Shown piece after piece: positions 61,862 to 64,000 of a stretch of DNA of 64,000 bases. The notes under the pieces are model-generated. The model ran no database searches, had not been told where the DNA came from, and was given only the letters and a program-made list of their open reading frames with translations. A program made the translations under genes and the position numbers. Source of the stretch: Bradyrhizobium sp. OK095 (GTDB lineage Bacteria; Pseudomonadota; Alphaproteobacteria; Rhizobiales; Xanthobacteraceae); assembly GCF_900109945.1 (NCBI RefSeq), contig NZ_FOBX01000001.1, positions 496,001 to 560,000 of the forward strand. The letters are read 5' to 3'. Positions within the stretch are counted from its first letter, which is position 1; every line of letters begins with the position of its first letter.

Positions 61862-62806
61862 TTACTTGATGAAGCTCGAATCGTAGAGGTCCTCGACCTT
61901 CGGCGCGGCCTTGATGATGCCGATCTCGAGCAGGAGCTCGGCGGCTTCCTTGTTGAACGTCAGGAAATCGCCGGCGAAGAATTTCTGGTTCGCGGCCTTG
62001 TCCTGCCAGCGCAGATACTTCGCAGAATTGCCGAACGCCTCGCCGGTCTGCTTCACGTCCGCGCCCATGATCTCATAGGCCTTGGCCTGGTCCTTGGCGA
62101 TCATCTCGAGCGACTCGAAATAGCTGTTGGCGAGCGCCTGTGCGGCCTTCGGGTTCTCGGCGAGGAATTTCGGCGTGCAGCCGAACGTGTCCATCACGAT
62201 CGGATAGTCCAGCGTGGTCGCGATGATCTTGCCCTTGTCGGGCGCGGCGCGCACGGTCGACAGATACGGCTCGTAGGTCATCGCGGCGTCGTTCTGGCCG
62301 GAGACGAAGGCCTGTGCGGCGGCCGCCGGCTCGAGGTTCACGATGGTCACGTCCTTCGTGGTGAGCCCGTTCTTCTTGAGCATCCAGGCCAGCGCGAAAT
62401 AGGGCGACGTGCCGGGGGCGGACGCGGCAACCGTCTTGCCCTTCAGGTCCTTGATCGCGGCGAGATCGTTGCGGACAGCCATGCCGTCGGCGCCGTAGCT
62501 CTTGTCGAGCTGGAAGATCTGCTTGGTGGCGACGCCGTTGGCGTTCCACGAGATCCAGGTTTCGACGGTCGTCGCCGCGCACTGGACGTCGCCGGAGGCG
62601 ATCGCGAGATGGCGATCCTTCTGCGGAATCTTCTTGATGGTAACGTCGAGACCGTTCTTCTTGAAGATGCCGGCCTCCTTCGCCAGCGTCAGCGGCGCGA
62701 AGCCGGTCCACCCCGAAATGCCGACGCCGACCTTGACGTCGTCGGCGAGCGCGGGAGTGGACATCGCGAGAGCAATGATTGTCGCAAAAACTTTCGATTT
62801 ACGCAT
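61862..62806 (-). CDS. ABC transporter substrate-binding protein, NMT1/SsuA-like
   Basis: 314 aa from ATG 62806 with AGAGGACG upstream; the longer open frame to 62953 crosses the palindrome at 62857 and was rejected. Signal peptide 1-22 (SKVFATIIALAMSTPALA). Binding fold: VKVGVGISGWTGFAPLTLAKEAGIFKKNGLDVTIKKIPQKDRHLAIASGDVQCAATTVETWISWNANGV, then KTVAASAPGTSPYFALAWMLKKNGLTTKDVTIVNLEPAAAAQAFVSGQNDAAMTYEP. Similar to nitrate/sulfonate/taurine and thiamine-precursor binding proteins. First gene of the operon under the candidate HutC palindrome; ligand probably a nitrogenous compound. Confidence 0.9.
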   Translation of the reverse strand: MRKSKVFATIIALAMSTPALADDVKVGVGISGWTGFAPLTLAKEAGIFKKNGLDVTIKKIPQKDRHLAIASGDVQCAATTVETWISWNANGVATKQIFQLDKSYGADGMAVRNDLAAIKDLKGKTVAASAPGTSPYFALAWMLKKNGLTTKDVTIVNLEPAAAAQAFVSGQNDAAMTYEPYLSTVRAAPDKGKIIATTLDYPIVMDTFGCTPKFLAENPKAAQALANSYFESLEMIAKDQAKAYEIMGADVKQTGEAFGNSAKYLRWQDKAANQKFFAGDFLTFNKEAAELLLEIGIIKAAPKVEDLYDSSFIK

Positions 62807-62856
62807 GATTGTCGTCCTCTTGCCGATCGATGGATTGACGTCCTGTTGATCCCTGT

Positions 62857-62872
62857 TGGTCCGTGCGGACCA
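62857..62872. promoter_or_regulatory. Perfect palindrome TGGTCCG-TG-CGGACCA, candidate HutC operator
   Basis: Seven-bp perfect arms with a 2-bp centre, 51 nt upstream of the binding-protein start and 41 nt after the hutC stop. GntR/HutC proteins bind short palindromes with arms of this kind. Adjacent hutC and the lack of another regulator make this the likeliest site; not proven. Confidence 0.6.
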
Positions 62873-62912
62873 TTGCCCGAAGCGTTGCACGAATTGTGCC
62901 GACATTGCTCTC

Positions 62913-63641
62913 TCAGCCTCCCTTGAATCGGGCGACAAGGCGGTGAGAGTCACCGGGATAAAGCAGACGCACCGCGGTGATCGTGCGTGCGCTGCGCCAG
63001 GTATAGCGGTCGATCACGAGGCAGGGCGCGCCGACGGCGATGTCGAGCACTTCCGCCGTGCGATTATCCGCGACGATGGCGCTGATCGTATGCTCGGCTT
63101 CCGTCCATGGGACATGATGAAGCAGCCACGAGCCGGGCGGATCGCGCGAGAAATCGGCCGTCGCCGCATCCGGCACGGATGACAGATCGATCAGTCGGTC
63201 CTCGACCGCGAAGGGCACGTCGTCGGCACTGTGACGGCAGGCGATCGCGACCACCTTGCCGGCTTTCTTCACGCCAAGACGCTCGCGGTCGGCAGCGGTC
63301 GCCGTGCGTAGCTTGCGATGGATCAGCTCGTAGCCGTAAGCGCGGCCGAGCGCGGTGATCTCGGCGCGGATGTCGGCGATCTTGAGTACGGCCGACTGGT
63401 GTTGCGGTCTGCGCACGAAGGAACCGGCGCGGCGCCGCCGCTCGATCAAATCGGCCTGTGCGAGTTCCGACAGCGCCTTGTTCACGGTCATGCGCGAGCA
63501 GCCGTAGCGCGCGACCAGCTCGTGCTCGAACGGGATGCGATGCCCCGGCGGCCACTCGCCGGTCAGGATGCGTTTTTCAATGTCGGCGCGGATTCGCTTG
63601 TAGAGCGTCGGCTGGTCGGCCGCATCGGTGGCAAGGCTCAT
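62913..63641 (-). CDS. hutC: GntR family regulator of the HutC type
   Basis: 242 aa from ATG 63641, which overlaps the hutF stop (ATGA); a longer frame to 63776 lies inside hutF. Winged HTH at residues 10-75 (PTLYKRIRADIEKRILTGEWPPGHRIPFEHELVARYGCSRMTVNKALSELAQADLIERRRRAGSFVRRP), then a UTRA effector domain (EITALGRAYGYELIHRKLRTATAADRERLGV...VPFAVEDRLIDLSSVPDA...PCLVIDRYTWRSARTITAVRLLYPGDSHRLVARF). In histidine utilisation HutC is released by urocanate. Here it is coupled to hutF and precedes a transporter operon. Confidence 0.92.
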   Translation of the reverse strand: MSLATDAADQPTLYKRIRADIEKRILTGEWPPGHRIPFEHELVARYGCSRMTVNKALSELAQADLIERRRRAGSFVRRPQHQSAVLKIADIRAEITALGRAYGYELIHRKLRTATAADRERLGVKKAGKVVAIACRHSADDVPFAVEDRLIDLSSVPDAATADFSRDPPGSWLLHHVPWTEAEHTISAIVADNRTAEVLDIAVGAPCLVIDRYTWRSARTITAVRLLYPGDSHRLVARFKGG

Positions 63642-64000
63642 GCGACGAGCCTCCGTACCGATGCGTTGAAGCGTTCGCGCGCGGACTGGCGCAGCTTGTG
63701 TCGTCCGCCTTCGACCACCTTGTCGCCACCGGCCCAGACGCAGTCGATCACGCCGCTGCCGGCCGCAAAGATCCAACCGTCGATGAGTGCGTCGTGCCTG
63801 CGTCCTGCCAGGGACGGATGCGCGGCGTCGAGCGTGACGATGTCGGCGCGCGCGCCGGGGGCGAGGCCGACCGTCGTTTGCGCCATCGCCCGCGCGCCGC
63901 CCGCAAGGGCATCGTCGAACAGCGTGCGTCCGGTCGAGCGGCCTGCGCCGCCGGACAGCACATTGCGCGCGCGATGCTTGATCCGCTGGCCGTATTCAAG
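63638..64000 (-). CDS. hutF: Formimidoylglutamate deiminase HutF, C-terminal part
   Basis: Open to the right edge on the minus strand; the last 120 residues are present, ending TGA at 63638. Readable from LEYGQRIKHRARNVLSGGAGRSTGRTLFDDALAGGARAMAQTTVGLAPGARADIVTLDAAHPSLAGR to RHKLRQSARERFNASVRRLVA. This is the C-terminal composite domain of the amidohydrolase that converts N-formimidoyl-glutamate to N-formylglutamate in the five-step histidine pathway. The catalytic barrel lies outside the window. Its stop overlaps hutC by 4 nt. Confidence 0.88.
   Translation of the reverse strand, partial: LEYGQRIKHRARNVLSGGAGRSTGRTLFDDALAGGARAMAQTTVGLAPGARADIVTLDAAHPSLAGRRHDALIDGWIFAAGSGVIDCVWAGGDKVVEGGRHKLRQSARERFNASVRRLVA

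Overview
The window is GC-rich, densely coding alphaproteobacterial DNA. The best guess is a Bradyrhizobium-type chromosome. The supporting signs are the gene content (many ABC transporters, acyl-CoA enzymes, AraC/TetR/LacI regulators and a HutF-type histidine branch), two kinds of intergenic palindrome typical of that group (39407-39505 and 50149-50228), and a TonB receptor with a basic Bradyrhizobium-like linker. I see no tRNA, rRNA, CRISPR array, transposase, integrase or phage gene.

Layout. 1-5494: end of an SMP-30/gluconolactonase-like gene, a TetR regulator, then a solute-binding protein, an SDR dehydrogenase and two acyl-CoA dehydrogenases in a row (a carboxylic-acid catabolic unit). 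5604-14033: a LacI-controlled amino-sugar locus. One arm encodes deaminase, deacetylase and two Gfo/Idh/MocA oxidoreductases; the other encodes an ABC sugar importer without its ATPase. Two near-identical LacI operators, each abutting a TTGACA box, tie the arms together. 14067-15733: 5-oxoprolinase subunits PxpB and PxpA, divergent. 15782-21668: a complete branched-chain 2-oxoacid dehydrogenase operon headed by a small ACT-like protein, with a divergent Lrp-type regulator. 21724-25851: RidA, a cytoplasmic molybdopterin oxidoreductase and an AraC regulator.

25852-46867 is the most unusual part. Three paralogous giant regulators (about 950 aa each: OmpR-type winged helix, STAND-type ATPase, helical-repeat C-terminus) are interleaved with stress or detoxification genes: DJ-1/PfpI protein, stand-alone HisKA_2 kinase, glyoxalase-fold protein, epoxide hydrolase, enoyl-CoA hydratase, OsmC, cupin, MsrA, an EmrAB-type efflux pair with its TetR, and an aldo/keto reductase. 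Five promoters here carry short repeats of CTAAC (variants ATAAC, CTAAT), mostly 10 bp apart and always in the same orientation relative to the downstream gene. That is the spacing expected for tandem OmpR-family wHTH binding, so I propose these are the targets of the giant regulators. Regulators 2 and 3 also share a 37-bp block upstream of their own starts.

47161-64000: a TctC/Bug-type binding protein, an MFS transporter, a 1-kb non-coding stretch full of inverted repeats, a TonB-dependent siderophore receptor, a secreted small protein, a stand-alone BamA copy, an AraC regulator facing a catalase-family protein that lacks the distal histidine, and a histidine-utilisation-linked segment (HutF end, HutC, SsuABC-like transporter, M20 amidase, phosphoribosyltransferase) with a perfect palindrome as candidate HutC operator.
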